64,000 nt of DNA from Ursus arctos (Eukaryota; Chordata; Mammalia; Carnivora; Ursidae): contig NW_026622808.1 in NCBI RefSeq assembly GCF_023065955.2, positions 45,272,475 through 45,336,474 of the forward strand, written 5' to 3'. The translations under genes were made by a program, and so were the position numbers. How positions within the stretch are numbered: position 1 is the first letter of the stretch; each line of letters starts with the position of its first letter. Positions 10,784-23,801 of the stretch are shown here, one piece after another. Under the pieces are notes generated by a model, which saw only the letters and a program-made list of their open reading frames with translations, did not search any database and was not told where the DNA came from.

Positions 10784-13700
10784 CCCCTTGGGGAAAGCTA
10801 GTTTTGTCAGCAGGAAGCTTATCAAGGAGTATAGCTCCCAATAGTGAGTCATGGTTTATGGCAGTCTTGTGTTGACTGGGCTACTGTTATGAGAAAACGG
10901 AAAAGGAATCCAGTCCTTTCTTGGTCCTAACCCTGACAACTGCTTCCAAGTGGTCAGACAGACAAGCTCTGGTGTCTGCTGACGCCCCCAAGGGACCAAG
11001 CACCGGAGGCAAGGCAAAGCTGTCTTCATTTCTACTTCCTTTGTGCTTCGAGAGATGTACCTCAAAAGGCGGCAATCTGAAACTGCCTTCAAAATCAGGA
11101 AAGGAGGCTTCAGGAGTCCTGCAGTGGAAGGCTGGCCGTAGAGCCCATTCCAAAGCCTTGAAGCTGCTAAACAGTTGCTAATAGCAACTCTTCTCGCACG
11201 AAATATTCCGATAACTGGTTTCATTTCCCACTTTCCTTTGGTCATAGAGAGATCCTCCTTCCCAGACATTAGCATCTTGTTTCTGTTAGACAGAAATACA
11301 CAAAGAGCTCTTCTCCTTGGAATGTAAAGATTTGTGTTATTTCTTGTTAGAAGGTGGTATTGGACAAAGAGTAAGATGGCCTCTTATCTGACCTCTGCAA
11401 AAGGATGGACAGAAGGTTGCCTGTCATAACTGGCCAAGAACACGGGAATGCAAAAGGAGGCCAAAGAGATTTGTCTTTGTTCTGCTTAAAGAAGTCAGCC
11501 TCCACTTTGGGCATCCACAAAGGAACTGGGCTCTCACAGCCATTTATGGAGGATGCTTTCTAAAAGGTTGGTGTACTCTTTTGGGCCCATGGCAAATGAT
11601 GGAAAGGCAAATAAAAATCAGTTCACAAATGAGATTTGTTATCAAATGACCTTAGTTCTAATCAACTGATCCTGGCTGCTTGGAGTGTCACAGAGATTTC
11701 TGAGGCTGCATCCATGCTCCCTGGGAAAGCGCAGAGCAATCCACTGGTTTTATCAGCCGGGTCGCAGTGATGGCAAAGCACATGCTACATCCATGTCTTC
11801 GCTGGCTGGACCTGAACCCAGCAATGGTGAGGGGTACCCAAGAAGTGGAAAGCCACTGTCGGAGAAGGAAATAGAGTTTGTTGCAGGGCAAAAGCATCCT
11901 ACAGAATGGGAAAAGTAGATGAGCAAGAGTTGTCTCCTGGTCCCCTACTGGAAAGACCCAATTGCTTGTTCACTGGGCTGAGGGCAGAAAGGAAGGACTA
12001 GAGATGAGAAGGTGAATGGAGAAAGAAGGCATCAAACAACCAACACTAGGAACGCTACCCGCCTTGAACCTGCGCAGGACCAGGGAGCACGGTGCTTTCC
12101 CTCACCTCATTCGCCTTCACACTTGATAGAGATCCCGAACTACAGGACAGAAGGAAGGGCACCTGAATGCCACAGTCCATGCCACCAGGCTGCTAAGAGA
12201 GCTGTTCACAGTATCAAGGGCTGTATGTATCGGCAGGGCCATTCAGGAAAGCGTCAATGGCTACTTCTTCCTGGGGAAGAGTCAGTTCTGTTGCCACTGA
12301 ATTGAGCAGTGATAAGAAATGACCTGAAGTCCAAAGCAGTGGTTTTAACCGAAAGACAAGAAGACCAATTATGAAGAGAGGTAGAAAAAGCAAACCCAAG
12401 GCATTAGAGATGAGAGGAAACTAGGAAAAGATTACTTTTCTAGAACAGTCTATCGAAGCTGAAATGATGATCTAGGAAGAGGTGACGGTAAGCCCCACTC
12501 ACTGGCAAAACTTGACCAGGAAGAGCTCGTGGTTATGATGGAGGGAGCCGGTGAGGACCCTAAGTTCCTGCCTCAGAAGAGAACACGTTGATCAATGTTT
12601 TTGGGAATGGGATTCTGTGATGTTAGGTGTAACTTATCACACATGGTGGAAATTCCTACAACAATGATATCCTGCTCTCTCCAGGGCATTCACTTGGAGG
12701 TCCCATCACCTTTGTGATGATTTGACCAGCCTCACGGGCATCGTCTGTAAGGTGCCTGACTGCATGGGGGGTGGGGAGAAGCCGCGATGGAGCACATGGA
12801 GGTGACCTTGGTTATAGACAGCGTGACCCTGAGGCTTGCATCTCAAAATATTTCACGCTCTGGCCAGTTGAGCTGCCGGATGCTTCCTGGGCAGCGAGCT
12901 CTGAAATCACTTATTCCTCTCACCCCTTCATGGGATGTGGCTACGGGTCGGTTTCTGGCCACCCTCTTCTTTCTGCCGATGGTGGCTCAAGCCTCATCTG
13001 GGGAAAGCAAGAGGTACTTTTGGAAAGGATGGAGTTAGAAAGCAGTTTTTACCAGGAGAATTTCTTTCATTGGATTCCAGGCCACAGAGGACAGACATTA
13101 TTTTCAGCTGTTTGCTATGTTAAGCGATCTACTTTTGTCTCTCTTTTCTTTTTCCAAAATGCCTTTTTAGTCTCATCAATCGAGGAACTCAAAACTCCAA
13201 ATTGGACTCGCCCGATTTCTACCAGAAACCTGCCACTTCAGTAGCATGGCGTTGCACATTATTTCTTAATCAGTTTTGCCAAGCAGTTTACAAACTTACT
13301 ATACAAACGTAATAGAGTTAATTCTCCGGAGGCTTGGATAATTAATGAAGCATTTAGATATGAAGATAGCATGCGGAAAACAGCCACAACCAACATTTGC
13401 ATTGCTTTTTTAAAAAATCAGTGACAATGACAAATGTCATATTAATACCTGAAAAGCAAATTATTTTAATACATCCTGAATGGAGTGCCATTTCCACGTC
13501 CTTTACAGCCTTCTTTTCCCCAGACCCACCATTTGGGATGGTGTCTGAAAAGCCACTTTTCACATTCTCTCCATAAAAATATACTAGAAAATATTAACTA
13601 CTATACTGAAAAGAGAGCACGCTCACCTCACCATGGCAGATGGCCACTGAGATACACCGTGTAACTACATCAACAGTACATCTCACTAAAGGTGGGTCCT

Positions 13701-13797
13701 CCGATGGATTATTTCAACTGCCACAATCCATTAAAGGGAGGAGGAGAATGGAAGAAACAGCAAGCGCTTCATTTTGAACTGAAGCAAGGTAGGAAGT

Positions 13798-13803
13798 TTT
13801 ATT
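13798..13803 (-). promoter_or_regulatory. PRICKLE2: Candidate proximal poly(A) signal in PRICKLE2 3'UTR
   Basis: AATAAA on the minus strand about 1.5 kb after the stop codon. Use would give a short-3'UTR isoform. The hexamer alone is weak evidence. Confidence 0.35.
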
Positions 13804-15317
13804 TTACTATAAACAACACAACCGTTAAATGTCTTCTTCAAGCAAACTCACTTTTGAGCCCATTTTCTGTCTGACCAACAGTCCCCAAAGTTCAACATGG
13901 AAATCCCCCTCTGAACTGCATTTGTTTTTCAAGGTCATTACCCTGAAATCTCCCGAGCAGCTCCCTTTCCTGGGTAAACCCAGACACTCTGGTTACGGGG
14001 TGTGTTAAACTGGATTCTTTCCACAAGCACTGGGGGGGTTATTCAAGGCAGTGGTCACCTCCACTCTACTTCATTTCCAGAAGCTCTTCTTTGCTCTGAC
14101 CTTCCTTCATAGTCCCCTTCAGTCTCTACCCTTGACCTGCTTTCTGCTTTCGAATTCCCTTGTTCCTTCTTCATGCATGACGTACGATCTAGAACACCCC
14201 GTCACTCCCAGAGCCCCGCCGAACATTTTGCCCCTAAATGTCTACTGCTTAAGTTCATTTGCACTGAGGACAACCGGTTGTCAGGCGAAGGCAGCTGTTC
14301 CGTCTGCCTTGGTAAAGGGAAGCAGATAATATAATCCAGGACACATGAGCACCAGAAAATAATGCCACATTCAAAACAACGTCATGCTGACATCACACGA
14401 CGGGTACCACTCACAGTCACTTTCATTTCCCCCAAGGGACAGATCAATAGCAAGCAACTTCAATGTTCCCAGCAGGGATGGCGTTGCTCACGGGACTTGA
14501 CGGACACTGGTTGGTTTCTCTAATTGGCAAAAGTTACGTTTGCAATTAAAAAAAAATTACTATCACTTTGTAGAGAAGGAATTCTACCGAGGGTGGGAGC
14601 AGATTTAAGGATGTCTCCTTAAGATGGAATGGAGCATAAAATACTTTGGGTGTAAGAGTTAATTTTTTTTTTCAGCCACAGAAAGTCAAATTGAATAAAC
14701 TCCTTTGAAAAAAGGTCTCACTGACATGTAACAAATTTGTATAGAAAAAAGAAAAAAAAAAAAAAAAGGTGGTCCTGGACCACCCCTGAATACTACTCAA
14801 AGACAAAGCGGGGTGTGCATGCAAGTTCCACTGAGTCCTACGATATAGAAATTCCTTTGATATTACAAAATACAAAAATATTTTATCAGAACTCTCATTT
14901 ACATTGCATTTACAATGGACATGTAAATAACTTAGTCTTGGGTCCTGGCTAATAAACAAATTACTTCACTGGAAAAAGGGTCCTAAAAGTAAGAGAACCA
15001 GAGAGGATATAAGCGAGCGGGAAACAGTTTGCCATCTTGCGAAAGGCGACTCAACACAGACTGACGGGAAGGAGGGGACCGACCCTGGCCTCCAGAGTCT
15101 ACAGCGTTTCCAAAGTGAAATGTGCAAATAAGAGTCGACATGCCGAGAACTGTGTCTACCTATTGAGTCAGGCTCTAGCCTTGCCTCCACGACGGCCAGC
15201 ATTTCCCTCTTCTCCTCCAGCAACCACCCCGAAAGCGCTTTAAAATTTAAAACAGTGCAAGTTTCTGAATGTACATTCTTAGCTCCCATCTTCCCCCATT
15301 CCCTGACCCCGATCCTA

Positions 15318-16226
<909 letters not shown>

Positions 16227-17292
16227 TTAATACAGATGGTCAGTCTTGTTCATCGGAACCACCGGCTATCCAGGATCGCTGCATACGGTTGTGCAGTGGT
16301 ACACTGCACAAAGGCTCTCTCGGAATGTGTGGGAGAGCTCTCCCCACTCCACAGGGGGGTAGTGCCCACCTAGAGAGGGCGCCTGGTTAAAATGCATCCA
16401 CAGAGGGACATTTTATTAGTTACTAATTCCTCCAAAGGCTCATCGAAGTCACTAGGAGCGCATAGTACTTCTTATGCATGCTTCCTCTGTTTAGAATTTC
16501 ACTTTACAAAATGCTTCAATTACTTCTTTGATCTCATGCTGCACTGTAAATACGTAGAACAGATACTTTGGATGTGGAAGTTTTCAGTGACAGATGCTGG
16601 GCCATGCCCAAGCACTTTCTACCAACACTGAGCCTCGCATCTAATCCCATGATACCAGACCAACTCACTTTCCTGTTAGTCTCCAGCAGCTTCGCCCTGT
16701 GCCTGCAGTCCCCAAGCCCCACAGCTCAAATGTCTGGAACACTAAGTGACTCCCTGCATGTACACAGAGGGATATTTACTCTCTCAGGATCTTTAGTAAA
16801 TGACTGCTCCAGGGTTTTAAATGGGCCCCTAACAGCCAGAAGATGTGAGTGGGACTCTGGGATACTCCTTCTTCCCCAGGGGAGGCACTTTTTAAAACAA
16901 CACCATGACCAGCGGGTATCTCTAACAATGGACCCATAGTCCCTGAGTGCTGTCACCGGCATTACTGAAATGAAAACCATTTTGCAGGTAGCGGGAGATT
17001 CCTGACTCGAGTAACTTCCATTTTGCGCACCCTAAAACAGCACTCTCGAAAGAGAAGCTTAAGAACGGCCCAGGTGGTGAAATCTCGGCATTTTCACTCA
17101 TTATCTATTGGAAGATGAGCAACTTTGCCATTGCTGGTTGCAGGAAACATGTCTTTGGATTGCAATGGCCCATAATGACCCCTGCCAGTGGTCTTTCTTC
17201 CCTACCTGCTGGGGCCAACAACTCCACTCCCCTGACAAAACTAATGCTATGAACACTTTGAAAAACTACCTAGCAATATTTGTTTAAGCTAA

Positions 17293-17294
<2 letters not shown>

Positions 17295-17329
<35 letters not shown>
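17295..17329 (+). repeat. (AC)n microsatellite, about 17 units
   Basis: Uninterrupted AC dinucleotide run of about 35 bp in intron 7. Confidence 0.97.
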
Positions 17330-17330
<1 letters not shown>

Positions 17331-18106
17331 TATCAATGAAGCTGCTTTGAATATCTGTGTCCCTTTGTGTATGTGGACTTATGTGTTATTTCTGTTGGGT
17401 GTAAAATTAGAGTGGAGATTCTATGATTTTCCATTGCTACTCTTGATTATACACCAAACAGAAATCAGTTTATAGGTCCCAAAAATGTACAAGGGTATTC
17501 AGAGAAGCTTTCTTTATAGTAAGTTGGAACTATAAAGAACTCAGATGTCAATTAATAGGAAAAAGGATCAATAAATTGTCTTTTATACCGTTCCTCCTTA
17601 AAAGGAGTTAGGAGTCTGGAGAGGTGGCTGATTCCGGGAGAGGAGGAGGGAAGGTAAGAGATGAGCCTGGAACATCTTGCTCTGCCAGAACCGAAGGAAA
17701 TGAAACGTGAGGGGCTCTCACTCGCCAAAGCTGAGCACTTGAACATCGAAACATTAAAAATAGTAATGATTCATAAACCACTGAAAAAAGAGGAAATCAT
17801 GAGTCCCTACTGATAGCAGATAAATACACCAATAAACAAATGGGGGAGAAGACTAGGCTCTTGTATACAGTAGAATGTCGAGCAGAATGAGTACGCATAG
17901 AAGGGGTGCCGGATTTGGAAGACCACCATTTTGTAACCCCTGTACGTAAAGACTGCTTCACGCAAGAGTCAAATCATGCTCAAGTCAGGGGGGTAAAATT
18001 TGATGGGAGAGCAGGATATTTGCATGGTGTTAAGTGTTTCTCCATGTATTTATTAGTTTGTAAGGAAAAATCATTGATGACGTGGAATTGGACATCACGT
18101 GTCTCC

Positions 18107-18133
18107 CGACGTAGGTCCTGAGGACCTACGTCG
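18107..18133. repeat. Perfect hairpin A, 12-bp arms
   Basis: cgacgtaggtcc (18107-18118), loop tga, then ggacctacgtcg (18122-18133). No mismatch in the arms. Confidence 0.97.
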
Positions 18134-18145
18134 CTCATGCAGTGT

Positions 18146-18172
18146 TCCAGTCAGGAACATTTCCTGACTGGA
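18146..18172. repeat. Perfect hairpin B, 12-bp arms
   Basis: tccagtcaggaa (18146-18157), loop cat, then ttcctgactgga (18161-18172). It starts 12 bp after hairpin A ends and has the same arm and loop lengths but a different sequence. Confidence 0.97.
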
Positions 18173-18579
18173 TTCAGAAGGAAACATCAGATAAACTCCC
18201 AAATGAAGAAAATTCTATTAAGAAAAGAAAAGGGACTATAGCCTTAAATCATTTTTTCCCCACTATCATAAAAGTCTGAGGGAATGTTCTATGCTGAAGA
18301 ACACAAAGGAACCATGGCAGCAATATAGAATACCTGATCCCTCTGGAACCTATTCTCTAGTGAGAATGTTATAGAGCACAACTGTGGAACGACTGACAAA
18401 AATTGGGACATGGGCAATTAATAACCATATTATGCTAAATCTACTGTGGTAATTTTGATAATGGTGGTTAATTATGATAATGTTGGAGAAGATCCCTCCT
18501 CTTGGGAAATACACGGGGAAGAATATGGTAGTACATGGCTGAGCCGGATGTGACTTCCTCTCAAATGGTTCAGGAATAC

Positions 18580-18581
<2 letters not shown>

Positions 18582-18623
<42 letters not shown>
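18582..18623 (+). repeat. (TG)n microsatellite, about 21 units
   Basis: About 42 bp of uninterrupted TG followed by catgcgcgca, inside the L1ME tail. Confidence 0.97.
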
Positions 18624-18624
<1 letters not shown>

Positions 18625-19019
18625 ATGCGCGCACAAGAGAGAACCAACGATAAACTAAACACAACACCATGCAAATATCTTGCTCTCCCTTCAAATAGCA
18701 CTGTATGCAACAGGGTAAACTGTTAACCAGAGGTGAATCTAGGTAAAGAGTACATTCTGGGTATTGTTTGTTCCATTTTTGCAACTTTTCAGTAAGCTTG
18801 AAATTATTGTGAAATAAAAAGTTTCCTAAAAATTGTAGTGTATGCATATATAATGGTTTGGTTTTCCATGCACAAGGAAGTTACTGGGGCTAGGGGGTGG
18901 CCGTGTATGCAACTGGCATCTAATGGGCAGAGGGCAGAGAGATGTTGCTGAATGCCGTACAGTGCACACACAGGACAGTTTCCACAACAAAAAATTATCC
19001 AGCCCCAGAGGTCAGTCAT

Positions 19020-19350
19020 GCCACAGCTGAGGAACCATCATATGGGGGAATTCCACACAACGACGAGAATGAACGACGACACCCAGCAACGGGGATGAAT
19101 GTCGCAGAAAATGCTGGCAGACACAAAAGAGTATGTGCTGTGTGAGCCCATTTATATGAAGTTCAAGAGCAGCCTGAGACTGTCTACGGTCAGGTCAGCA
19201 GGAAGGGACGTAAGGGAAACTTCGAGGGTGCTGGAGATGTTTTGTATCTAGATCTCGGTAATGGTTATAAAAAGATACACAAAAAAAAATCCTCGAGGTG
19301 CAGTTTTAATATTTTGTTTTTTTACCTTCTATAAGTTATACCTCAATAAC
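19020..19350 (+). repeat. L1ME 3' fragment
   Basis: 'gacacaaaagagtatgtgct' with 'catttatatgaagttcaaga' and a diverged 'ttatacctcaataa' end fits an old L1ME 3' terminus. Confidence 0.6.
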
Positions 19351-20469
19351 ATGGCATAAAAATAAAGCAGTGTTCTCATTAAAGAGCCAAATTTAAATGC
19401 TGGATATGCCTGTGGAGAAACTATTCTGCCAACCACGACACTTTCATATAGATTTTTTAATTCCATTACTGGGGTAATTGTCAGGGCACGAGGGGATGAG
19501 TTCTTTAACTCCCACTTTCCCTGCTGCTTATCTCTGACACGCACATCATAAAAGCTGATTTACGACAGCCTAATCACTTCCAGAACCTCTCCAACCTGCG
19601 GGCGGAGAGGACAGGACAGCAACCAAGGATGATGAATGAGTCGTCGGAGCAGATGAACTCCATCCAGTAGGGAAGGAAAAAAATTCTTCAAAATCACCGG
19701 GAAAAGTAAAAGCTATAGGTGGGTGCAGTGATCTTTGCTGGGCTCTCTCCTCAAGGCCTGGAGTGGAATCAGGGTCAGTATCCACAAGCGAGTGAAGACC
19801 ATAAATTCCCAAACAAGCTGTTTTCCTGACCCTGTCTTTTCTAAGCCCCCAAGTCAAGCGTTTCTGTATGTGAACAGATTCTTATTTCAATGAGGAGGTT
19901 AACAGGAAGAAGGGCAGCTTCAGTCCCCCTGGGAGGTGATCTTGCCCTCTCGTGCTGTACTTCTGTGTTCTGGGCAATCTCAGGATAACCTTAACCACCT
20001 CAACCCTCCCCAGAAGAGAAAAATGCTCTGTCAAGAACAGGAGGGACCCGTTGCCCAGCCCACGGCCTACGACTGATTGCTTATCCCAAACATAGGCTAT
20101 TCCCTCGGGGACATGGGGATGGGATTGGAAATGCTACCTGCTCACTGAAGACATTATTAATACATTAATTTACTTATGAATAAACCTTATTGATTAACTC
20201 AGATTTTTCTCCCGGGTCTTCCCGCACGCAGAACATGAACAGAAATGGCCGACGTTGCCCACTGATGAGCATCAATCATGCATTTGCCCCTCAACAGGTA
20301 TCTCTGTGGTTAATTTCATTATTGGCAAAGTCCAGAGTCCTTATGCAGACCTCAAGACCCTCAGGGACCTCAAGATCACCCACAAAATGCTCTTCCCAGC
20401 TTACTTGGCTTCAGCTGTATCTTCACTACCAGCAAGCCCATTCCAGCCCTCTTTGAAAAACCCTCCCCT

Positions 20470-20730
20470 CCACTGTTGACTTCCACTCATCACTAATGTC
20501 ACCTCTTCAGAGATGCCTGCCCTGATTGCTCTAAGTATCAAGTTATCCCCCCAAGAACAGTCACTTTGTAGCCTTGACTTCTAACGTCCCCATCCTGACT
20601 TACTTTCTTAAGTTCATATGTTTGCAGTTGAATGGATGTCCCCTGGGAGCAGGGATCATGTCCCCTGTTCATCGGACTCCCCCAGAACTAGGAGTGCCCC
20701 CCTGGTGCTCAAAATATGTACGGAATTAAG
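20470..20730 (+). repeat. L2 LINE 3' region
   Basis: 'tcttcagagatgcctgccct' and 'ctgggagcagggatcatgtc' followed by 'ggtgctcaaaatatgtacgg' are L2 landmarks. Confidence 0.65.
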
Positions 20731-21104
20731 GTCAATGAAGCCTCACACTGCCACAGCGAGGAAAAAGCAGCTACCCTCTGACCTGGAGTGGGCCAGGACT
20801 TAAAGAACAGCCAATTGTAATTCAGACATGGGGGATGCCAACTGTCAGGAATAGAAACTCACGGTTACACATGTCAATCTCATTGTCTGTGATGATTCGT
20901 TATGCGGCCTACAATCTGGGGCTTCTCCAATTCTAAAGTTGAAGAATGGGTGGTTTATAATTAGCTCCTCGATCTGCACAAAGTGTATGGGCTTATTAAT
21001 CACAGCTCTGGAGATGTGTTTAAATTAGCAGCTTCCATGCGCCCAAGACTATCACCAATTATACCTCAACTTGAGAAACCCTCCCTCCCTCCCTGCGAGC
21101 TGAG

Positions 21105-21220
21105 CTGGAGAGCCACTCCCTGGCTGAGTGACTTGGGGAAATCTTTGGGCCTCTAGAGACACATCTCTAAAATGGGTATAACAACAGTATCTGAGTTTGG
21201 AAGTTGTAGCAACATTAGAT
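21105..21220 (+). repeat. MIR SINE fragment
   Basis: 'ggctgagtgacttggggaaa' and 'ctctaaaatgggtataacaa' correspond to the MIR core. Confidence 0.55.
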
Positions 21221-22756
21221 GAGGAGAAATGTACTTTTCCTCGTTAAGACTCATCACAATTGCAGTACCTCCGTGTGGTCTCTCTTTCACCTTCAACTCC
21301 TGGGCTAGTCTAGAACCTCCAAGAGGAACTAACTCCTGTTTGCCAGCCCTCATCTCGCTGCCTGGTATCGTGGTATTCTATATGCTGGAAGAAAGTAGTC
21401 AACAAGACCCCAAGCTGCCAGTGAAAGAAGGCGTGCCCCAAGAATTTTATACCCAGCCAACTGTAAAGGCAAACAAATGCTTCAAGGTGTGATCCTATGA
21501 ATGAACGAACCCGAGAAAGACGACCCACCCAGGCTAGACACATGGCAATGTTCACTGAAGAGGAGCTGCTGTTAAAATGATTTGCACCTCCGAACTGCAG
21601 CTGGGGATGCTTCTCTACACAGAGGAAATTCATCTCTTTATTCCATTTGTCTGTGCAGCACGAGACTCAGTGTCAAATCACTGCATATTGATAGAGCCCA
21701 ACCAAATGGGGCTCTAACATGTCACTCTCTCCTGTTGCAATAGACACACTTTATTTTCTTGCTGCCCAAGCTATGATGTGTGCACGTGCATGCCTGCAAG
21801 CCAGGTGTGGTGGGGGAGGCGGAGACTGCCAACTCCATTCTCTGGGGAGCCCGTAGAGTCTGACCCCACATGTGACACTGGCATGATCACAGCACCCCAA
21901 CACATTCTGGAGAAGCTGGCTGAAGAACCCCATCTGATCGCATGAGACACGGATGCAAAGTCATTCCCTCTCCAGGGGAACTCTTTGTTTTTAATAGACA
22001 GAGAGGGTCTTTTCCTCCCCAAATACTGCAGGATGTATGAGCAGGGCTCCATGGTGACTGGGAAGCTAATGGCCTACATCTATCCTTATCCCAGCGATCG
22101 GTGTGGCTGGGAGCGACACGAATGCCCAGGGGCTGCAGGTTTCTGTCAGCACCGCAGGCCTTGCCCCCACAGGGAAAGGTCCGCATGGAATTTTGCCTGT
22201 GCTCCTATGTGGTTAAACTGTCAGCACAAAGCTACAGCCGGGGTGCTGTAAGCAACACGAGCATGTCAGTCTCAGCAACAGCCCCGCACTGCAAGTGCAA
22301 GGTCTCATAGAAGCGGCGACAGCGAGAAAAATCAATACCTTCAAAGAATGCCCTGGGTCTGATGGAAGAAAGGCACTTTTTGTGGTGTTTCGTCCCTCCG
22401 TTTATTCTAAGAGCAGAAGGTACGCACTCAAGTCCGGAGAGAAGGCAATGCGGACTTCAAGGTAACACAGCCCTTTGCTACACCTTTCTGTTCCTTATTT
22501 ACTGTGCTTTCTAGTCCTGTCCCTCCCCTCCAAAAAAACTGGCACAGAAAGACATAGCTGTGTTTCTGCCAGCCTAAACGGTGCACTCTCATTTTACATT
22601 TCTGTGCAGTAAAAGAAAGAATAACTACTCATCTTAGCCCTCCAGACATTTACGACTCATGATGAGGATTTAGTTCTCTTGCGGTAGGGTTTTCCCTTTA
22701 TGACTTTTTTTTTTTTTTTCTCCTGAAGCAGAGACATGAGTAGGAACTGTCTGGGA

Positions 22757-22985
22757 TAGGGGTTTGCAAACTAGAGCCCATGGTCCAAATTCAGATCACT
22801 ACTTGTTTTTGTAAATAAAGTTTTATTAGAACATGACACACCTATTTACGTGCACACTGTCTAGAGCTGTTCTCCTACTACAATGGCAGGAATGAGTAGT
22901 CACGACAGAGACTGTATGACCTACGAAGCCTAAAATATTTATCATCTGGTCCTTTCTAGAAACCGTCAACCTCTGGTTTAGAACC
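22757..22985 (-). repeat. hAT-Charlie-type MITE
   Basis: Starts 'ggggtttgcaaactagagcc' and carries 'gtaaataaagttttattaga'. It ends with 'aaccgtcaacctctggtt', recalling the 'caggggttggcaaac' family of hAT elements. The subfamily is not named. Confidence 0.65.
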
Positions 22986-23582
22986 TCTGGTTGAGAAGCT
23001 GAATCAAGCCCAAGCTTCCCCAAAGTCATGCACTCTGCACAGTCTGAGTGTCTCAGAGCCTGCAAAAAATGTCTTTGAGGGACACGCGGATTCAAGTGTG
23101 TGTGGGGGTAGTTTGATCAGGTCCCTTAGGATTCTTTTTCAACTAAGTCAATTGATTTCATCAACACTCAGAATTTCAAATTGGCAACAGCTGGAGAGAA
23201 GCTGTCATCTGGGCAGTGGAGTTTAACCACCACCACATGTTCTTCAGTGACAGAGCACGGAATGTTCGAACAGAGCAGGACAGGGAAGGCTGCGGGGTGG
23301 GGCTGGAAAGAGAGGGAGAAGGGGAAAGGAAAGGGAGCAATTATGGATACACTCAAAATTCCTCGCTACTAAGAGTGTGACATGTGGCTAGCGGCAACGG
23401 CGTCCTCCCCAGACGTGCGGAATCCCGACCTGCCTTTGCATTCGAGCCTGTGGTCATTCACATGCCCTTGAGGGTTAGAGGAACACGGTGCCGGACTTGT
23501 GACAGAGTTCAGGGACAATCTTCTTTGCAGCTAAAGGTGCTTTGACTCCAGGAAACCCCACGCCCTCAGACGCTGACTGATT

Positions 23583-23801
23583 CAGGGTTCCTCAACTTGG
23601 GCCCGATTAGCATGTCGGGCAGGATGATTTTTGTTTTACTGTGTGGGGGCTTCTGTGTGCATCACAGGATGGTTAGCGCCGTCCCTGGGCTCTACGCACG
23701 AGAGGCCGGCAGCACACCCCTCCACTTGTGACAACTCACCATGTCTCCAGACAGCGCCACATGTCCTGTGGGAGTAAAACAGCCCCAGCTGAGGACTGCT
23801 G
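23583..23801 (-). repeat. MER20 hAT element
   Basis: Begins cagggttcctcaact and contains 'cacttgtgacaactcaccat' and 'gtctccagacagcgccacat', the reverse-complement MER20 order. Length is about 219 bp, full size for the family. Confidence 0.85.

Larger units (their letters stand above)
10130..15317 (-). other. PRICKLE2: PRICKLE2 3' untranslated region (about 5.2 kb)
   Basis: This is minus-strand sequence between the TAA stop and the tandem AATAAA signals. I recognise no SINE, L1, L2 or hAT element in it, whereas repeats are frequent on both sides, as expected for a constrained long 3'UTR. It has no convincing ORF. It contains a 15-base A run near 14753-14767 on the plus strand, which is a U run in the mRNA. 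Two further AATAAA hexamers (see separate entries) could give shorter isoforms. The exact cleavage point is inferred. Confidence 0.8.
17465..18835 (+). mobile_element. L1ME-type LINE 3' region
   Basis: The end reads 'tgcaacttttcagtaagctt' then gaaattattgtgaaataaaaagtt, a classic L1M 3' terminus. 'ctgacaaaaattgggacatg' and 'cctcttgggaaatacacggg' upstream belong to the same 3'UTR type. The internal TG tract sits where this family often carries one. It lies antisense to PRICKLE2. The left boundary is uncertain. The twin hairpins at 18107-18172 lie inside. Confidence 0.7.

Noticed and set aside
17295..18623. CRISPR-like or satellite array
   Set aside because: The regular patterns are simple AC/TG microsatellites; there are no spacer-repeat units.
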